Shown: positions 8,404 through 20,087, counted from the stretch's first letter. The stretch is 64,000 bases of DNA from Alishewanella aestuarii B11 (GCF_000280055.1 NZ_ALAB01000035.1:59414-123413); one strand, 5' to 3'. Made by a program: numbers and translations. Notes: a model not told the origin generated them from the letters alone.

Positions 8404-10860
8404 ATGTTGTCAGGCTTTAAGCTGTTTACCAAACTGTTACGATGGCCCATCCGGCTGTTGGTGAAATATAAAATTGTGCCCGATAATCCGCTGCATGCGC
8501 TTGGAGTCGAGCCCGGACGGCCCTTGCTGTATATCTGCCATACTGAGTCCGCCAGTGATTTGGCAACCTTACGCCGGGTATGTCAGCAGTTACAATTACC
8601 TGATCCGCTATCGAAGGTGCAATTAGGGTCACAGCTGTTGCCCCGCACTCTGTTTCTGGAGCAACCACACCGGCTGATCGGCGGGCGCGGCAAAACCCGT
8701 GCCCTGCAACAAGGCCAGCAACTGTTAGCCGCCCATCTGGCACAGCCTGAGCTAAGAGCGCAGTTAATGCCGGCTGCCATTTTATGGGGCCGGGCACCGG
8801 GTAAAGAGAACAGCATTAAATGGCTGATTGGCGAAGCACACTCACCAAACTGGCTGGCAAAATTACTTATTGTGCTAATTTCCGGACGCCATACGCTGGT
8901 GCGACTGAGTAAACCCGTGGATCTGCAACAAATGGCGGCCCAGTTTGGTTCCGCACCGGAAACGGCGCGCAAACTGTTACGGATGTCGCGGATCCACTTT
9001 TACCGGCAACGGCTGGCGGCAACCGGGCCCAAACTGATGCAACGTAATCAGTTATTTAATGCGTTATTGGCTTCACCGGCGCTGAAAAAGGCCATTGCCG
9101 ACGAGGCCGAAACTAAACGCATCAGTTATCAGGCGGCCCAGCAGGAAGCCCGCAAGTTATTGCAGGAAATTGCCGCAGACTACCGCACCTCGACGCTACG
9201 CTTTGGCGACCGTATCCTCAGCTGGTTATGGCAAAAACTCTACTACGGCATCAAGGTAAAAAATGCCGATCAGCTGCGCGAGCTGGCACAAAAAGGGCAC
9301 GAAATTGTCTATGTCCCCTGTCACCGCAGCCATATGGATTACTTATTACTTAGCTACATCATCTATCATCAGGGCCTGGTGCCGCCGCATATTGCGGCCG
9401 GTATCAATCTGAACTTCTGGCCAGCCGGTACCATTTTCCGCCGCGGTGGCGCTTTCTTTATCCGACGCAGCTTTAGTGGCAACAAGCTTTACTCAGCCGT
9501 ATTCCGTGAATACCTGAGTTTGTTGTTTATCAAAGGTTATGCCGTTAAGTATTACACTGAAGGCGGTCGCAGCCGCACCGGCCGGCTGTTGCAGCCCAAA
9601 ACCGGCATGCTGGCGATGACAGTACAGTCGATGCTACGCGGTATCGATCGCCCGGTCACGCTGGTACCGGTGTATCTGGGTTACGAGCATGTGATGGAGG
9701 TCAATACCTACCTTAGCGAACTGCAGGGCTCAGGTAAGCAAAAAGAATCGGTGTTTGGCGTACTGAAGGCAATCCGTAATCTGCGCGATTATGGCTATGG
9801 CTATGTCAACTTTGGCGAGCCGATTTCACTGAACCAGTATCTGAGCCAGCAAGTGCCAGCGTGGAAAAGTGAAATTAACCCACTGGAAGCACCTAAACCG
9901 CAGTGGTTAAATCCGGTGACCGGCAAGTTGTCCGAGCAGATTATGCGGCATATCAATCAGGCGGCGGCATTGAACAGCATTAACCTGATTGCCCTCTGTT
10001 TGCTGGCCAGCGATAAGCATAGCCTGACCCGGCAAGAGCTGGTGCAACAGCTGCAAGCCTATCTGACGCTGCAGCAAGCAGTACCCTATCATGCTAATGT
10101 CAGCCTGCCAGAACAAAGTGCCGAGCAAATGCTGGAGCATGCGGCCAAGATGCAAAAAATCATGCTGACGGCAGACAGTTTCGGTGAACTGGTCAGTCTA
10201 AGCCCGCAGCAAGCGATACTGATGAGTTATTACCGGAATAATATTCTGCATCTGTTTATTCTGCCGGCCATTCTGGCTTCAGCTGTGCTCAGACAGCAGC
10301 GACTCAGTTTGACTGAATTGCAAAGCCTGGCCGAGCAACTGTATAGCCTGTTAAAACATGAGCTATTTTTGCAGGTGCCCTCACTGCAGCACTATATCAG
10401 GCAACAGGTGCAACAACTGCAGGCGCAGGGGTTATTAATACAGGACGGCGAAGATTATCTGGCACCACCGCAGCACAGCCGCGAATATATGATGTTAGAT
10501 TTGCTGGCGCACAACGCCGAACATACGCTGCAGCGCTATGCCATGGTCTTTAACCTGCTGCGGGCGCATGGCCCGCTGCCGCGCCCAGAGCTGGAACAGC
10601 AAAGCCATCAGCTGGCGCAACGTTTACTAACCTTGCATGGCATCAATGCGCCGGAATACTACGACAAGAATCTGTTTGCCGGCTTAAGCCAGGCATTAAA
10701 ACTGGAGGGTTACTGTCAGTCAGATCAGGACAACCGGTTACAGGCAACGCCAGCCTTGTCGCGGCTGGCGGCTACCGTTAACTTGTTGTTGCGTAGCGAA
10801 GTGTTACAGAGTATTCACAGCATTATGCCGGAGGCCGCAACCACTCAACCCGGCTCCTGA
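8404..10860 (+). CDS. plsB: Glycerol-3-phosphate 1-O-acyltransferase
   Basis: The 818-residue protein starts at ATG 8404, with AAGG as ribosome binding site. Upstream Met codons overlap the LexA boxes and are unlikely. The acyltransferase block I HRSHMD places His307 and Asp312 almost exactly where E. coli PlsB has its catalytic pair; later blocks include FIRRSF and [13 protein letters not shown]. It transfers an acyl chain to sn-glycerol-3-phosphate at the inner membrane, the first step of phospholipid synthesis. Its 3' end overlaps the convergent tesB by 16 nt. Confidence 0.96.
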   Translation: MLSGFKLFTKLLRWPIRLLVKYKIVPDNPLHALGVEPGRPLLYICHTESASDLATLRRVCQQLQLPDPLSKVQLGSQLLPRTLFLEQPHRLIGGRGKTRALQQGQQLLAAHLAQPELRAQLMPAAILWGRAPGKENSIKWLIGEAHSPNWLAKLLIVLISGRHTLVRLSKPVDLQQMAAQFGSAPETARKLLRMSRIHFYRQRLAATGPKLMQRNQLFNALLASPALKKAIADEAETKRISYQAAQQEARKLLQEIAADYRTSTLRFGDRILSWLWQKLYYGIKVKNADQLRELAQKGHEIVYVPCHRSHMDYLLLSYIIYHQGLVPPHIAAGINLNFWPAGTIFRRGGAFFIRRSFSGNKLYSAVFREYLSLLFIKGYAVKYYTEGGRSRTGRLLQPKTGMLAMTVQSMLRGIDRPVTLVPVYLGYEHVMEVNTYLSELQGSGKQKESVFGVLKAIRNLRDYGYGYVNFGEPISLNQYLSQQVPAWKSEINPLEAPKPQWLNPVTGKLSEQIMRHINQAAALNSINLIALCLLASDKHSLTRQELVQQLQAYLTLQQAVPYHANVSLPEQSAEQMLEHAAKMQKIMLTADSFGELVSLSPQQAILMSYYRNNILHLFILPAILASAVLRQQRLSLTELQSLAEQLYSLLKHELFLQVPSLQHYIRQQVQQLQAQGLLIQDGEDYLAPPQHSREYMMLDLLAHNAEHTLQRYAMVFNLLRAHGPLPRPELEQQSHQLAQRLLTLHGINAPEYYDKNLFAGLSQALKLEGYCQSDQDNRLQATPALSRLAATVNLLLRSEVLQSIHSIMPEAATTQPGS

Positions 10861-11714
10861 TACTCGCGGATCACCCCTTGCTGGATAGTGGTCGCCACCA
10901 GTTTACCATCGCGGGTAAAAAACTGGCCTTGCACTAAACCCCGGCCGCCGGATGCGGCCGGGCTATCCACAGCGTAGAGCAACCAGTCATCAAAACGAAA
11001 ATCCTGATGAAACCACATGGCATGGTCGATAGTGGCGACCTGCATATTTTTCGCCATAAAAGAACGACCATGCGGCTGCAAAGCAGTAGGCAGAAAGTTA
11101 AAGTCTGATGCATAGGCCAGCAGATATTTATGCACCCGCAGATCATCTGGCATGCTGCCATTGGCTTTAAACCAGACATAACGCTTTGGCGCACTGACCA
11201 CCGGCGAAAACGGATTTTGAAAATCCACCGGCCGCATTTCGATCGGTTTTTCGCAGATAAACTTACTGCGTAACTTTTCCGGAATTTGCGCCGCATGCTG
11301 TTGGTAGAAATCGAGATCCGATACCAGCTGATCCGGGCCCGGTACCTGTGGCATGTTGAGCTGATGTTCAAAGCCCAGCTCCTCATCCTGGAATGACGCC
11401 GTCATATAGAAGATCGGTTTACCATACTGAATGGCACTGACCCGGCGGGTACTAAAGCTTTTGCCATCACGGATATTGTCAACTTCATAGACAATCGGCT
11501 TGCTGGCATCACCCGGGCGTAAGAAATACGAATGGAACGAATGTAATTTACGCTCTTCGGGCAGCGTTTCTTTGGCTGCCGATAGCGCCTGGCCCATCAC
11601 CTGACCACCGAACACCGCCTTAAACCCCAGATCCTGACTTTGGCCGCGGTATAAGCCCAACTCTATGGTCTCAAGTTTCAGCAGTGATAATAAATTCGCA
11701 AGTACCTGACTCAT
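10845..11714 (-). CDS. tesB: Acyl-CoA thioesterase II
   Basis: The 289-residue double-hotdog protein starts at ATG 11712-11714 ([12 protein letters not shown]); the extended reading upstream is not needed. Family motifs are [21 protein letters not shown] and [13 protein letters not shown] in the first hotdog, and [17 protein letters not shown] in the second. It hydrolyses medium- and long-chain acyl-CoA. The last residues are encoded inside the 3' end of plsB on the opposite strand. Confidence 0.95.
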   Translation of the reverse strand: MSQVLANLLSLLKLETIELGLYRGQSQDLGFKAVFGGQVMGQALSAAKETLPEERKLHSFHSYFLRPGDASKPIVYEVDNIRDGKSFSTRRVSAIQYGKPIFYMTASFQDEELGFEHQLNMPQVPGPDQLVSDLDFYQQHAAQIPEKLRSKFICEKPIEMRPVDFQNPFSPVVSAPKRYVWFKANGSMPDDLRVHKYLLAYASDFNFLPTALQPHGRSFMAKNMQVATIDHAMWFHQDFRFDDWLLYAVDSPAASGGRGLVQGQFFTRDGKLVATTIQQGVIREYQEPG

Positions 11715-11775
11715 ACGGTAACCTTTTCCGCTAGCAAGAGGGGTTATTCTGCCGTAATTACCGGAGCCTGGCAAA

Positions 11776-12234
11776 ATGAACTATTGGTTATTTAAAACTG
11801 AACCCAGCGAATGCAGTATTGACGATTTTGCGCGCGCACCGACAACCCCTATTGTTTGGGAAGGTGTGCGCAATTATCAGGCGCGAAACTTTCTGCGCGA
11901 TGGTGTCGTGGTCGGCGATCAGGTGTTGATCTACCATTCCAGTTGCAAAGACATTGGTGTGGCCGGAATTGCGGAAGTGGTCAGAGCAGCTTATGCTGAT
12001 CCCAGTCAATTTGACCCCCGTAGCCCTTATTACGATGCGAAAAGCTCGCCGCAGCAACCGCGTTGGGTCGCCGTCGATTTGCGTTTTGTAAACAAATTAC
12101 CCAGACTAATAACACTGGACAAAATTAAAAGCTCGGCTAAGATGGCTGAGTTGCCTGTTGCACAAAAAGGCAGCAGATTGTCAGTGATGCCAGTTACGAT
12201 ACAACAATGGCGGGATCTATTAGCGTTACAATAG
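11776..12234 (+). CDS. EVE domain protein
   Basis: The 152-residue single-domain protein begins [18 protein letters not shown] and has [16 protein letters not shown], the signature of the EVE/THYN1 family. EVE domains are related to PUA/YTH folds and are proposed to recognise modified bases in DNA or RNA. The start is only 61 nt from the divergent tesB start, so the two share a promoter region. No fused partner domain is present. Confidence 0.9.
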   Translation: MNYWLFKTEPSECSIDDFARAPTTPIVWEGVRNYQARNFLRDGVVVGDQVLIYHSSCKDIGVAGIAEVVRAAYADPSQFDPRSPYYDAKSSPQQPRWVAVDLRFVNKLPRLITLDKIKSSAKMAELPVAQKGSRLSVMPVTIQQWRDLLALQ

Positions 12235-12267
12235 TCCCTCACTTAATCCTGTGTTTTGGAGCCCGTT

Positions 12268-12510
12268 ATGCTAGCTATACAGGTACAGGAAAGGCGCCAG
12301 ACGGAAAAGGACCTTAATTATTTTTGGGATCAGTTAAGTTTAGCGCAGAAATTCTCGGTCGCTGAATTGCAGCGTTATGGCTACCAGCTACAATTTGTCC
12401 GTCATTTACCGTATGGCAAGCTTGCGGTACTGGATTTTGACGGTAAGCTGGCGGCGATTGACCAGGAAGGCCAGATTGATACTGCCCCTGATATTGTCCT
12501 TCGGGGTTAG
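12268..12510 (+). CDS. Conserved-looking small hypothetical protein
   Basis: The 80-residue protein starts at ATG 12268, with TTTTGGAGC as a good ribosome binding site. The sequence is soluble and mixed (DLNYFWDQLSLAQKFSVAEL, then LAVLDFDGKLAAIDQEGQID). I do not recognise a named domain. It lies 33 nt after the EVE gene and is followed by an intrinsic terminator, so the two are probably co-transcribed. Confidence 0.75.
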   Translation: MLAIQVQERRQTEKDLNYFWDQLSLAQKFSVAELQRYGYQLQFVRHLPYGKLAVLDFDGKLAAIDQEGQIDTAPDIVLRG

Positions 12511-12558
12511 ATATTAATTTCTGATACTGATTCAGTTTTCCAGAGAGAAATAGATGAC

Positions 12559-12588
12559 AACGCCGGCTTAGTCGGCGTTCTCTTTTTA
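12559..12588. terminator. Intrinsic terminator after the small hypothetical gene
   Basis: The stem AACGCCG (12559-12565) pairs with CGGCGTT (12573-12579), followed by CTCTTTTT. It lies between the small hypothetical gene and the convergent DUF885 gene, and serves the plus strand best. Confidence 0.8.
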
Positions 12589-12595
12589 TGTCCTG

Positions 12596-14335
12596 TTAGG
12601 AGCCGCTGAGTTGCTGCTGGATATAATTTTGTACCTGCTGTTCCAACACCGCCAGCGGTACACTGCCATTACCCAGCACGACCTGATGGAAGGCTCGGAT
12701 ATCAAATTTATCCCCCAGTTGCTGTTCCGCCTGTTGCCGCAACCGGCGAATGGTCAACTCACCCAGCTTGTACGACAGCGCCTGTGCCGGCCAGCTGATA
12801 TAGCGATCAATTTCCGTTTGCACATTGTGCATTGATAAGGCGGTATTTTCGGCCAAAAAGTCGATCGCTTGCTGCCGGCTCCAACCCAGACTATGCATGC
12901 CGGTATCTACGACCAGCCGCGCAGCACGCCACATCTCATAGGTCAGACGGCCAAAATTACTGTATGGGTCCTGATAAAAGCCCATTTCCAGCCCCAGATA
13001 CTCGGCATACAAACCCCAGCCCTCGCCAAAGGCTGAGGTGTAGAAGGTGCGTCGATAGTCCGGTAAATCGCCTTGCTCCCGCGCCAGGGAGATCTGTAAG
13101 TGGTGGCCGGGTACCGCCTCATGCAGTGTCAGAGCTTCCATTTCATACAGTGGTCGCCGGTTCAGGGCATAGGTATTCACCCAGTAGTAACCCGCCTGAT
13201 CGTCACGGGCAGCACCGGAGTAGCGGCCAGTCGTATATTTGGGAGCAATTTCTGCCGGCACTTCTACCACGCCATAAGGCGTGCGTGGTAATAGTTTAAA
13301 GAAGCGCGGTAACTGGGCATCGGCCCGCTTCGACAACCAGGCGGCATAACGCAGCAGCTCATCGGCTGATTGCGGGTAGAATTGCGGATCTTCGCGCAAG
13401 AACTGCACAAAATCGGCAAAGCTGCCGGTAAAGCCAAGACTATCAATTACCTGCTGCATCTCAGCACGGATCCGCGCCACTTCCGCCAGACCAATGTCGT
13501 GTACCTGCTGCGGCGTCATCTGTAGCGTGGTGTAGTGCTCCAAGCGATTTTGGTAGAACGCCGCGCCATTTGGCAAGGTGCTGGCAGCAATATCCTGGCG
13601 TGCGCCCGGTAAGTATTGCTGCACCATAAAATCGTAGAAGCCCTGAAACGCCGGATTCACCGCCGTCTCAATTATGCCGAGGGCCTGCTGCCGGAAGCTT
13701 TGCCATTCCTGCTCACTGATCAGGTCTGATTTGCGCTGTAGCGGCTGAAAAAACACGCTTTGCTCAGGCAGGGCAATATAGGAACTGATACTTTGCTCAA
13801 AACCCGCCAGCACTACCGCCGGCTGGGTAATACCTTGGTCCAGGCCCTGCTGCATCAGCGCGATCTGTTGCGCCATATAACCGGGAATCGCGGCCAACCG
13901 TTGTAAATATTGCTGGTAATCATCGACTTGCCGTAAAGCAGAGCGCTGAAAACTAAACGCCAGCGAGGTATGAAAGCCCGATTCAGAGGTCAATGGCATC
14001 AAATGCGCATTAAATTGATACTGATCGATCTCATCCGCCAGCCGATAACTCAGAATGGCGTGATTAATCTTATCCTGTTCGCTCAGCCGCGTCAGGTCAA
14101 CCGCCTGTAACTGCTGCTGCAATGCCAGCCGTTGTTGTTGCCGTGCAGCCAGTGCTGCCGGCGACATATCGGTTAAGGTACCCGGTGCTGGCGTACGCAG
14201 GGCGGTTTCAGCCTGCCAAATCTGCTCAGCCAGTTGGCTAAAGCCCGGCGCCACAGCGTCCGGAGTCTTACTGGCACAGCCTGCCAACAGCAGTATCGCA
14301 GCAATCAGACTGAGGGGTTTTGCTCGTATTTGCAT
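12596..14335 (-). CDS. DUF885 family lipoprotein, probable zinc peptidase-like
   Basis: The 579-residue protein starts at ATG 14333-14335, giving a lipoprotein signal with lipobox LAGC (Cys about residue 19). The extended start upstream would spoil that signal. The body matches DUF885, with the metallopeptidase-like motif LTLHEAVPGHHLQ (HExxxxxHH) and the downstream EGWGLYAEYLG. Such proteins are thought to be zinc-dependent peptidases, but the substrate is unknown. It is monocistronic, facing away from the diguanylate cyclase gene. Confidence 0.88.
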   Translation of the reverse strand: MQIRAKPLSLIAAILLLAGCASKTPDAVAPGFSQLAEQIWQAETALRTPAPGTLTDMSPAALAARQQQRLALQQQLQAVDLTRLSEQDKINHAILSYRLADEIDQYQFNAHLMPLTSESGFHTSLAFSFQRSALRQVDDYQQYLQRLAAIPGYMAQQIALMQQGLDQGITQPAVVLAGFEQSISSYIALPEQSVFFQPLQRKSDLISEQEWQSFRQQALGIIETAVNPAFQGFYDFMVQQYLPGARQDIAASTLPNGAAFYQNRLEHYTTLQMTPQQVHDIGLAEVARIRAEMQQVIDSLGFTGSFADFVQFLREDPQFYPQSADELLRYAAWLSKRADAQLPRFFKLLPRTPYGVVEVPAEIAPKYTTGRYSGAARDDQAGYYWVNTYALNRRPLYEMEALTLHEAVPGHHLQISLAREQGDLPDYRRTFYTSAFGEGWGLYAEYLGLEMGFYQDPYSNFGRLTYEMWRAARLVVDTGMHSLGWSRQQAIDFLAENTALSMHNVQTEIDRYISWPAQALSYKLGELTIRRLRQQAEQQLGDKFDIRAFHQVVLGNGSVPLAVLEQQVQNYIQQQLSGS

Positions 14336-14579
14336 CAGTGATTCCCTGTTATTTTGATTTTCTTTCCTTGATTGTACCTGTCTGACCGCAAAAAAGCAGA
14401 GCACGGAACCGATTAAACCGGCACTTTATCGCTATTTTCGGCAATCTGAACTCCGGCGCACTGCGAATTTCAATACAATCACTAAATTATCTGTAAAAGA
14501 TATTGCCTGTAATCTTTTATCACGTACTATAGGTTTGAAAGAATAATAAGATTGCGCTGATGGAGCCCTGATCCCTGCC

Positions 14580-15602
14580 ATGAAGTACAAGGACACGATG
14601 CAGCAAGCTTTGGACAAAGCAACGCAGGTAGGTGCCTTTTTGCGCCATAACCAGCTTGCCGCGCATCCGACCAATTACACTGTTGCCTACGAATACATCA
14701 GTGGGAATAACGCTGAACTGTGTCAGGCGATAGAACAGAAACTGGCAGCTAAGGCCGAGTTTGACGACTTTATTATGGCGGAGCTGTACAACCGCTATTT
14801 AATGCCGGAACATCAGCAACAGGAGCAACTGTTGCAGGATGTATCAGGTATGGTCAGCCGGCTTTCCGGTTACACTGACCTCGCCGCTGAAGCCACCGAA
14901 AACTTTATCGACCAATTGGATCATACCGCCTTTAAGCTGGAGCAAGATGCCCAGCCGATGCCTCCGGCGCTGGCCGAATTGAAACAAGTCACCCTCGCCT
15001 ACCGTAAACAGCAGCAACAATTGAATCAGCAACTGGTGGCGGCAAACCAGCAAAGCCATCAGCTGCGTGATGAGCTGGAACAACTAAAACAGCAACGACT
15101 GCAAGATCCCCTGACTGGCTTGTATAACAGGGTGGCGATGCAAAATCAGGTTGAGCTGTGGTTAAGCGAACAACCTGACCGACGCATCGCGGCTATTGCG
15201 GTAGATTTGGATCACTTTGCCCGTTTTAATCAGGATTATGGCGCCACCATTGGCGATATTATTTTGTCCAAGGTGGCGAAAAAAGTGCGCAGCTATGTAC
15301 AGGAAAGTGGTATGCCGGTGCGCTCTGGCGGGGAAGAGTTTTTACTGCTGCTACCCGATGTAGACCTGAGAACCGCCGCCGAAATTGCCGAACAAGTCCG
15401 CAAAGGCGTTGAGAAACTGCGTTTTGTCTCCGCCCGGGATAAGAAAAGCTTACCGAAAATCACTATCTCACTGGGTGTGGCACTGTATCAGGCATCGGAA
15501 AACTGGTATCAGTTTTTATCGCGCACCAATAACGTGTTACAGCTGGCAAAACAACGTGGCCGCAATCAGGTTGCCAACGAGGCCATGCTGGCCGCTGTCT
15601 GA
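14580..15602 (+). CDS. Diguanylate cyclase (GGDEF domain) with helical N terminus
   Basis: The protein has 340 residues. About the first 165 are helical, with a Gln-rich coiled coil before the catalytic domain (LRDELEQLKQQRLQ). The GGDEF domain begins at DPLTGLYNR and has an intact active motif GGEEF at residues 250-254, preceded by RS. It is therefore probably an active cyclase making cyclic di-GMP. No membrane segment or known sensor domain is seen. The I-site RxxD is not obvious upstream of GGEEF (the window there reads YVQESGMPVRS), so product inhibition may be weak. Confidence 0.92.
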   Translation: MKYKDTMQQALDKATQVGAFLRHNQLAAHPTNYTVAYEYISGNNAELCQAIEQKLAAKAEFDDFIMAELYNRYLMPEHQQQEQLLQDVSGMVSRLSGYTDLAAEATENFIDQLDHTAFKLEQDAQPMPPALAELKQVTLAYRKQQQQLNQQLVAANQQSHQLRDELEQLKQQRLQDPLTGLYNRVAMQNQVELWLSEQPDRRIAAIAVDLDHFARFNQDYGATIGDIILSKVAKKVRSYVQESGMPVRSGGEEFLLLLPDVDLRTAAEIAEQVRKGVEKLRFVSARDKKSLPKITISLGVALYQASENWYQFLSRTNNVLQLAKQRGRNQVANEAMLAAV

Positions 15603-15643
15603 CGGGCGTGTTGCATATTTTTTAACGGGATCCCCTCTGGTTG

Positions 15644-15672
15644 TTGGCTCGGCCGGCGTAATCTTTTACACT
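15644..15672 (+). promoter_or_regulatory. Sigma70-type promoter for the ubi-tat series
   Basis: TTGGCT (15644-15649) and TACACT (15667-15672) are separated by exactly 17 nt and lie about 30 nt before the ubiE start. Both hexamers are close to consensus. No other good promoter was seen in the 100-nt gap. Confidence 0.6.
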
Positions 15673-15703
15673 AGCGGCCTAATGTTCCCAAGCAGGCTTT
15701 GTT

Positions 15704-16459
15704 ATGTCCGAACCTACCAATAACACCACGCATTTTGGCTTTAAATCTGTACCTAAAGAGCAGAAAGTTGCGATGGTCGCCGATGTCTTTCACTCGGTCG
15801 CCGCCAAGTACGACATTATGAATGACGTGATGTCGATGGGCATTCACCGGCTGTGGAAACGTTTTACTATCGACTGCAGCGGCGTGCGGGCCGGGCAACA
15901 GGTACTGGATCTGGCCGGGGGTACCGGCGATATTACTGCCTTATTCTCCAAACGGGTTGGTCCAAGCGGCAAAGTGGTACTGGCCGATATTAATGAGTCA
16001 ATGCTAAATGTCGGCCGCGATAAACTGCGTGACCTGGGCCTGGTGAATAATATCGAATTTGTGCAAGCCAACGCTGAAGCCCTGCCCTTTGCCGACAACA
16101 GCTTCGATATTGTCTCTATTGGCTTTGGCTTACGTAATGTCACCGATAAAGATGCGGCACTGCGCTCAATGTTCCGGGTGCTCAAGCCCGGTGGTCGCCT
16201 GCTGGTACTGGAGTTTTCCAAACCAGAAAGCGAATTACTCAGTAAAGCTTATGACCTCTACTCGTTCCGCATTCTGCCTTTTATGGGCCAGTTGATCGCC
16301 AATGATAAAGAAAGCTACCAGTATCTGGCCGAGTCAATCCGGATGCACCCGGATCAGGAAACCTTAAAGCAGATGATGCAGGACGCCGGCTTCCAGGAAG
16401 TCAGTTACCATAATCTGACCGGTGGTATTGTCGCCTTACATCGGGGCTATAAATTCTGA
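15704..16459 (+). CDS. ubiE: Ubiquinone/menaquinone C-methyltransferase
   Basis: The 251-residue protein has the UbiE N terminus ([12 protein letters not shown], then [21 protein letters not shown]) and SAM-binding motif [11 protein letters not shown]. It methylates the quinone ring in ubiquinone and menaquinone synthesis. Its stop overlaps the ubiJ start (TGATG), so translation is coupled, as in E. coli ubiE-ubiJ-ubiB. Confidence 0.97.
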   Translation: MSEPTNNTTHFGFKSVPKEQKVAMVADVFHSVAAKYDIMNDVMSMGIHRLWKRFTIDCSGVRAGQQVLDLAGGTGDITALFSKRVGPSGKVVLADINESMLNVGRDKLRDLGLVNNIEFVQANAEALPFADNSFDIVSIGFGLRNVTDKDAALRSMFRVLKPGGRLLVLEFSKPESELLSKAYDLYSFRILPFMGQLIANDKESYQYLAESIRMHPDQETLKQMMQDAGFQEVSYHNLTGGIVALHRGYKF

Positions 16460-17076
16460 TGTTGCCGTTATTGCCACAATTGCTGTGTGCTGTGGCAGAG
16501 CGGCTCAGCCGCAAAGCGATAGCGCTGGATCCATCCTGCCTGCCCAAACTGCGTCAGCTACAAGGCAAACAGCTGGCTTTCGCCTTACGCGAGCTGAAAC
16601 TGACGATAGTGGTCAGCGCCGGTAGCGATAGTTTGCTATTTAATCAGCAGGACGAAACGGCCGACTGCCGGATCAGTACCGATCTGGCCAGTTTGCGCCA
16701 ACTGCGCGACCCCAGCCAGTTAACCCGCCTGATTAAAGCCGATGCCCTGCAAATTGACGGCGACTTACAGCTGGCGCAGCAATATGCCAGTTTTTTCCAG
16801 CAGCTTGACCCCGACTGGCAAACCGAGCTTGCCCGCTATCTGGGGGATGCCACCAGTCATAAATTGTTGCAGACGTTAAGCCAACTCAACAGCTACTGTA
16901 GTCAGAAATGGCAGTTGTTACAGCAAACACAGCTCGAGCTGGTACAGGATGAACTGCAATTAGTACCGGTGCGGGCAGAATACGAGCTGTTTACCCAACA
17001 GCTTAGCCAACTGCAGGGGCAGGTAGAGCAAGTCCGACGCAAAATCCAACAACTGCAGGAGTCCAGGTGCGCCTAA
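16459..17076 (+). CDS. ubiJ: Ubiquinone biosynthesis accessory factor UbiJ (SCP2 domain)
   Basis: The 205-residue protein has an SCP2-like lipid-binding domain in the first 100 residues and a helical C terminus with a coiled coil ([20 protein letters not shown]). UbiJ with UbiK organises the soluble ubiquinone complex and binds the isoprenoid intermediate. It lies between ubiE and ubiB, overlapping both, which supports the call strongly even though sequence conservation is low in this family. Confidence 0.92.
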   Translation: MLPLLPQLLCAVAERLSRKAIALDPSCLPKLRQLQGKQLAFALRELKLTIVVSAGSDSLLFNQQDETADCRISTDLASLRQLRDPSQLTRLIKADALQIDGDLQLAQQYASFFQQLDPDWQTELARYLGDATSHKLLQTLSQLNSYCSQKWQLLQQTQLELVQDELQLVPVRAEYELFTQQLSQLQGQVEQVRRKIQQLQESRCA

Positions 17077-18695
17077 GCCGTTTCTATCAGATCCAGAAAA
17101 CCTTGCTGCAATATGGGCTGGATGAGCTGATCCCTGCCCAGTGGCAACCCTGGTATGCCCGGGCGGCGCGGCGTTGTCTGTTCTGGTTAAAAAACCGCTA
17201 TCCCGAACAGTCTGTCGCCGCCAGACTGCGTCTGGCATTGCAAAGTCTGGGACCGGTCTGGATTAAGTTTGGCCAGATGTTATCCACCCGGCGCGATTTA
17301 TTACCGGCCGAGCTGGCAGACGAGCTGGCGATCCTACAGGATAAGGTCAGCCCCTTTCCTGGTGAGCAAGCCAAGGCATTAATCGAACAGGCGCTGGGAC
17401 TAAATGATATCCAGCAGCTGTTCGCCGAATTCGACATTACACCTCTGGCTTCGGCCTCGATTGCCCAGGTGCACAGCGCCCGCTTGCAATTAGCTGACGG
17501 CACCCAGGCGGCTGTCGTGGTTAAGGTGATCCGCCCGGGGATCGAAAAGCAAATCCTGGCTGATCTCGCCCTGATGGACAGCCTGGCCGTAATCGCGGCC
17601 CGCCTGTTACCCGATGGCAAACGTCTGCGGCCACGGGAAGTGGTATCGGAATATCGCAAAACCATTCTCGATGAACTGGATTTGCAACGCGAAGCAGCGA
17701 ACGCTATTCAACTACGACGCAACTTTGAAGGCTCAGATTCGCTGTATATTCCTTTTGTTTACGCCGATTACAGCCGCAGTAATATTATGGTCATGGAACG
17801 GATCTATGGTATTCCGGTTTCTGATATCGCGGCACTGGAAGCGCAAGGCACTAATATGGAGCTGCTGGCCAAACGCGGGGTCGAGGTGTTTTTTACCCAG
17901 GTATTCCGTGACAGCTTTTTTCATGCCGACATGCATCCGGGGAATATCTTCGTTGCGCGTGAGCATCCGGAAAATCCAAAGTATATCGGTATTGATTGTG
18001 GCATCGTGGGTACCCTCAATGCCGAAGATAAGCGCTATCTGGCAGAAAATTTTGTCGCCTTTTTTAATCGCGATTATCGCAAGGTGGCACAGCTGCATCT
18101 GGACTCTGGCTGGGTACCCGCCCATACCAAGGTAGAAGAATTTGAAAGTGCGATCCGCACCGTCTGCGAGCCAATTTTTCAAAAGCCGCTGGCTGAGATT
18201 TCCTTTGGGCATGTGCTGCTGAATTTATTTAATACAGCGCGCCGCTTTGAAATGCAGGTCCAGCCGCAGTTGGTGCTGTTGCAGAAAACCCTGCTCTATA
18301 TTGAGGGTTTAGGGCGGCAACTGTATCCGCAACTGGATTTATGGAAAACCGCTAAACCCTTTCTGGAAAACTGGGTCAAACAACAGGTAGGCTTGCCAGC
18401 GATTTGGCGGCAGGTGAAAGAGAATTTTCCGTTCTGGGCAGAAAAAATGCCCCAGATGCCGGAGCTACTGCACCGCTATCTGGAGCAAGGCCCACGGCAA
18501 CAACAGGCGCTGCTGTTGCAGTTACAAGCGTTGCAACAACAACAGCAACATGGGAAAGCGCAAATTATTAGTGCGGTGCTTGCAGCAGCCAGCTTAATCA
18601 GTGCTAGTATAGCGCTTAGCATCAATTTACCGGTACTGGCCAGCCTGTTGGGGGCCGGTGCCATCGCCCTAACGGTTAGGGCGCTGCTGCACTAG
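17067..18695 (+). CDS. ubiB: Ubiquinone biosynthesis regulatory kinase-like protein UbiB
   Basis: The 542-residue protein has a GTG start overlapping the ubiJ end. It has the ADCK/UbiB signatures: KxGQ in [10 protein letters not shown], the Ala-rich nucleotide loop SASIAQVH, the invariant Lys in [21 protein letters not shown] and IGIDCGIVG. The C terminus has a Gln-rich linker and two adjacent hydrophobic segments that anchor it to the membrane. It is an atypical kinase or ATPase required for coenzyme Q synthesis. Confidence 0.97.
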   Translation: MRLSRFYQIQKTLLQYGLDELIPAQWQPWYARAARRCLFWLKNRYPEQSVAARLRLALQSLGPVWIKFGQMLSTRRDLLPAELADELAILQDKVSPFPGEQAKALIEQALGLNDIQQLFAEFDITPLASASIAQVHSARLQLADGTQAAVVVKVIRPGIEKQILADLALMDSLAVIAARLLPDGKRLRPREVVSEYRKTILDELDLQREAANAIQLRRNFEGSDSLYIPFVYADYSRSNIMVMERIYGIPVSDIAALEAQGTNMELLAKRGVEVFFTQVFRDSFFHADMHPGNIFVAREHPENPKYIGIDCGIVGTLNAEDKRYLAENFVAFFNRDYRKVAQLHLDSGWVPAHTKVEEFESAIRTVCEPIFQKPLAEISFGHVLLNLFNTARRFEMQVQPQLVLLQKTLLYIEGLGRQLYPQLDLWKTAKPFLENWVKQQVGLPAIWRQVKENFPFWAEKMPQMPELLHRYLEQGPRQQQALLLQLQALQQQQQHGKAQIISAVLAAASLISASIALSINLPVLASLLGAGAIALTVRALLH

Positions 18696-18725
18696 CAGCA
18701 GTCAGGCAATTCCGAGGATAAGAGC

Positions 18726-18977
18726 ATGGGTTTTGGTGGTATTAGTATCTGGCAACTGTTGATTGTATTGGCGATTATTGTTTTGCTGTTCGGCACCAAG
18801 AAGCTGCGCGGTATTGGCTCTGATTTAGGCTCAGCCATCAAAGGATTCCGCAGCTCAATTAAAGATGAAGAGCAGCCGGAACAGCCAGCCGCCGAGCAAA
18901 AGCCACAACAGCTGCCAGAGCAGAAAAACACCGCTGCCAACAGCAACACGGTTAACACTGAAAAAGATAAAGTCTGA
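18726..18977 (+). CDS. tatA: Sec-independent translocase subunit TatA
   Basis: The 83-residue protein has an N-terminal membrane helix ([20 protein letters not shown]), the FGTKKL hinge and an amphipathic helix ([12 protein letters not shown]), followed by an acidic, Gln-rich tail. It forms the protein-conducting assembly of the Tat system. GAGGATAAGAGC precedes the ATG. It is the first of tatABC and follows ubiB by 30 nt. Confidence 0.96.
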   Translation: MGFGGISIWQLLIVLAIIVLLFGTKKLRGIGSDLGSAIKGFRSSIKDEEQPEQPAAEQKPQQLPEQKNTAANSNTVNTEKDKV

Positions 18978-18979
18978 TT

Positions 18980-19357
18980 ATGGGCTTTTGGGAACTGCTG
19001 GTTATCGCGGTGGTCGCCCTGCTGGTGCTGGGACCGGAACGCCTGCCCGGGGCGATCCGCAGTACCGTGAAGACAGTGCGCAGTATCAAACAGTTTGGCC
19101 AGCAAATGCAGGCCGAGCTGAATGACAACCTGCGTGTACATGAGTTACATCAAAAGCTAAAAGACGCTGAAGCCAAAGGCCTGGTTAATCTGACTGCTGA
19201 GGAAACCGCAGCGCTAAAGGAGCTCACCGAAGCGGCAAATGCGGTGCGCCCGGCCAGTTCTGCTCAGGCGACACCTTTGCCAGTGCCAACCCCAGAAACT
19301 CCAGCACCAACTGCCGAAGAGACCGCTGTAAATAATGAAAACAAAACCGGATCCTGA
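18980..19357 (+). CDS. tatB: Sec-independent translocase subunit TatB
   Basis: The 125-residue protein begins [23 protein letters not shown], the typical TatB helix and GPERLP hinge (shown in full family form), followed by a long amphipathic helix and a Pro/Ala-rich tail. TatB pairs with TatC to bind twin-arginine signal peptides. It starts 3 nt after tatA and overlaps tatC by 23 nt. Confidence 0.96.
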   Translation: MGFWELLVIAVVALLVLGPERLPGAIRSTVKTVRSIKQFGQQMQAELNDNLRVHELHQKLKDAEAKGLVNLTAEETAALKELTEAANAVRPASSAQATPLPVPTPETPAPTAEETAVNNENKTGS

Positions 19358-20087
19358 CAGCCTGTTAGGTCACCTCGTCGAGTTACGTAACCGTCTGCTC
19401 CGCTGCGTTATTGCGGTCTTAATCGTCTTTGCTGCGCTGGCTTACTTTGCGCGTGATATCTACGCCCTGCTGGCAGAACCACTGTTAGCGGTGTTGCCGG
19501 AAGGCACCAGCATGATTGCCACAGACGTTGCAGCCCCCTTTTTCGCGCCCTTTAAGCTGACCTTTATCGTCGCGATCTGTCTGGCTATTCCGTATATTCT
19601 GTGGCAAGTGTGGCAATTTATTGCGCCGGCGCTATACAGCCGTGAGAAAAAGCTGATGGCACCGCTGGTTTTCAGCAGCACCCTGCTGTTTTATGCCGGC
19701 ATAGCGTTTGCCTACTTTGTCGTCTTCCCACTGATTTTCGCCTTTTTTACCAGTGTCGCGCCGGCCGGTGTCACCATTGCTACCGATATCAGCAGCTATC
19801 TGGATTTCGTGCTGAAGCTGTTCTTTGCTTTTGGCTTATCTTTTGAGATCCCGATTGCGATTCTGTTATTGATCTGGAGCGGCAGCGTAACCCGGCAGGC
19901 ACTGGCCGAAAAGCGCCCTTATATTATTGTCGGCGCCTTTGTACTTGGCATGTTATTAACACCGCCTGATGTCTTATCACAAACCCTACTGGCTATTCCG
20001 ATGTGGCTGTTGTTTGAAGCCGGCCTTTGGCTCAGCCGTTTTTATCAGCCCAAGACTGATGAACCCTCGCAGGAACAAGAACCATGA
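19335..20087 (+). CDS. tatC: Sec-independent translocase subunit TatC
   Basis: The 250-residue, six-helix protein has the conserved N-terminal [11 protein letters not shown] and the periplasmic loop containing [12 protein letters not shown]. TatC is the receptor for twin-arginine signals. It overlaps tatB by 23 nt and the next gene by 4 nt (ATGA), so all are translationally coupled. Confidence 0.97.
   Translation: MKTKPDPDSLLGHLVELRNRLLRCVIAVLIVFAALAYFARDIYALLAEPLLAVLPEGTSMIATDVAAPFFAPFKLTFIVAICLAIPYILWQVWQFIAPALYSREKKLMAPLVFSSTLLFYAGIAFAYFVVFPLIFAFFTSVAPAGVTIATDISSYLDFVLKLFFAFGLSFEIPIAILLLIWSGSVTRQALAEKRPYIIVGAFVLGMLLTPPDVLSQTLLAIPMWLLFEAGLWLSRFYQPKTDEPSQEQEP

Noticed and set aside
11788..12242. 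Minus-strand frames opposite the EVE gene
   Set aside because: They are shadows of a strongly recognised plus-strand domain protein and share no operon context.
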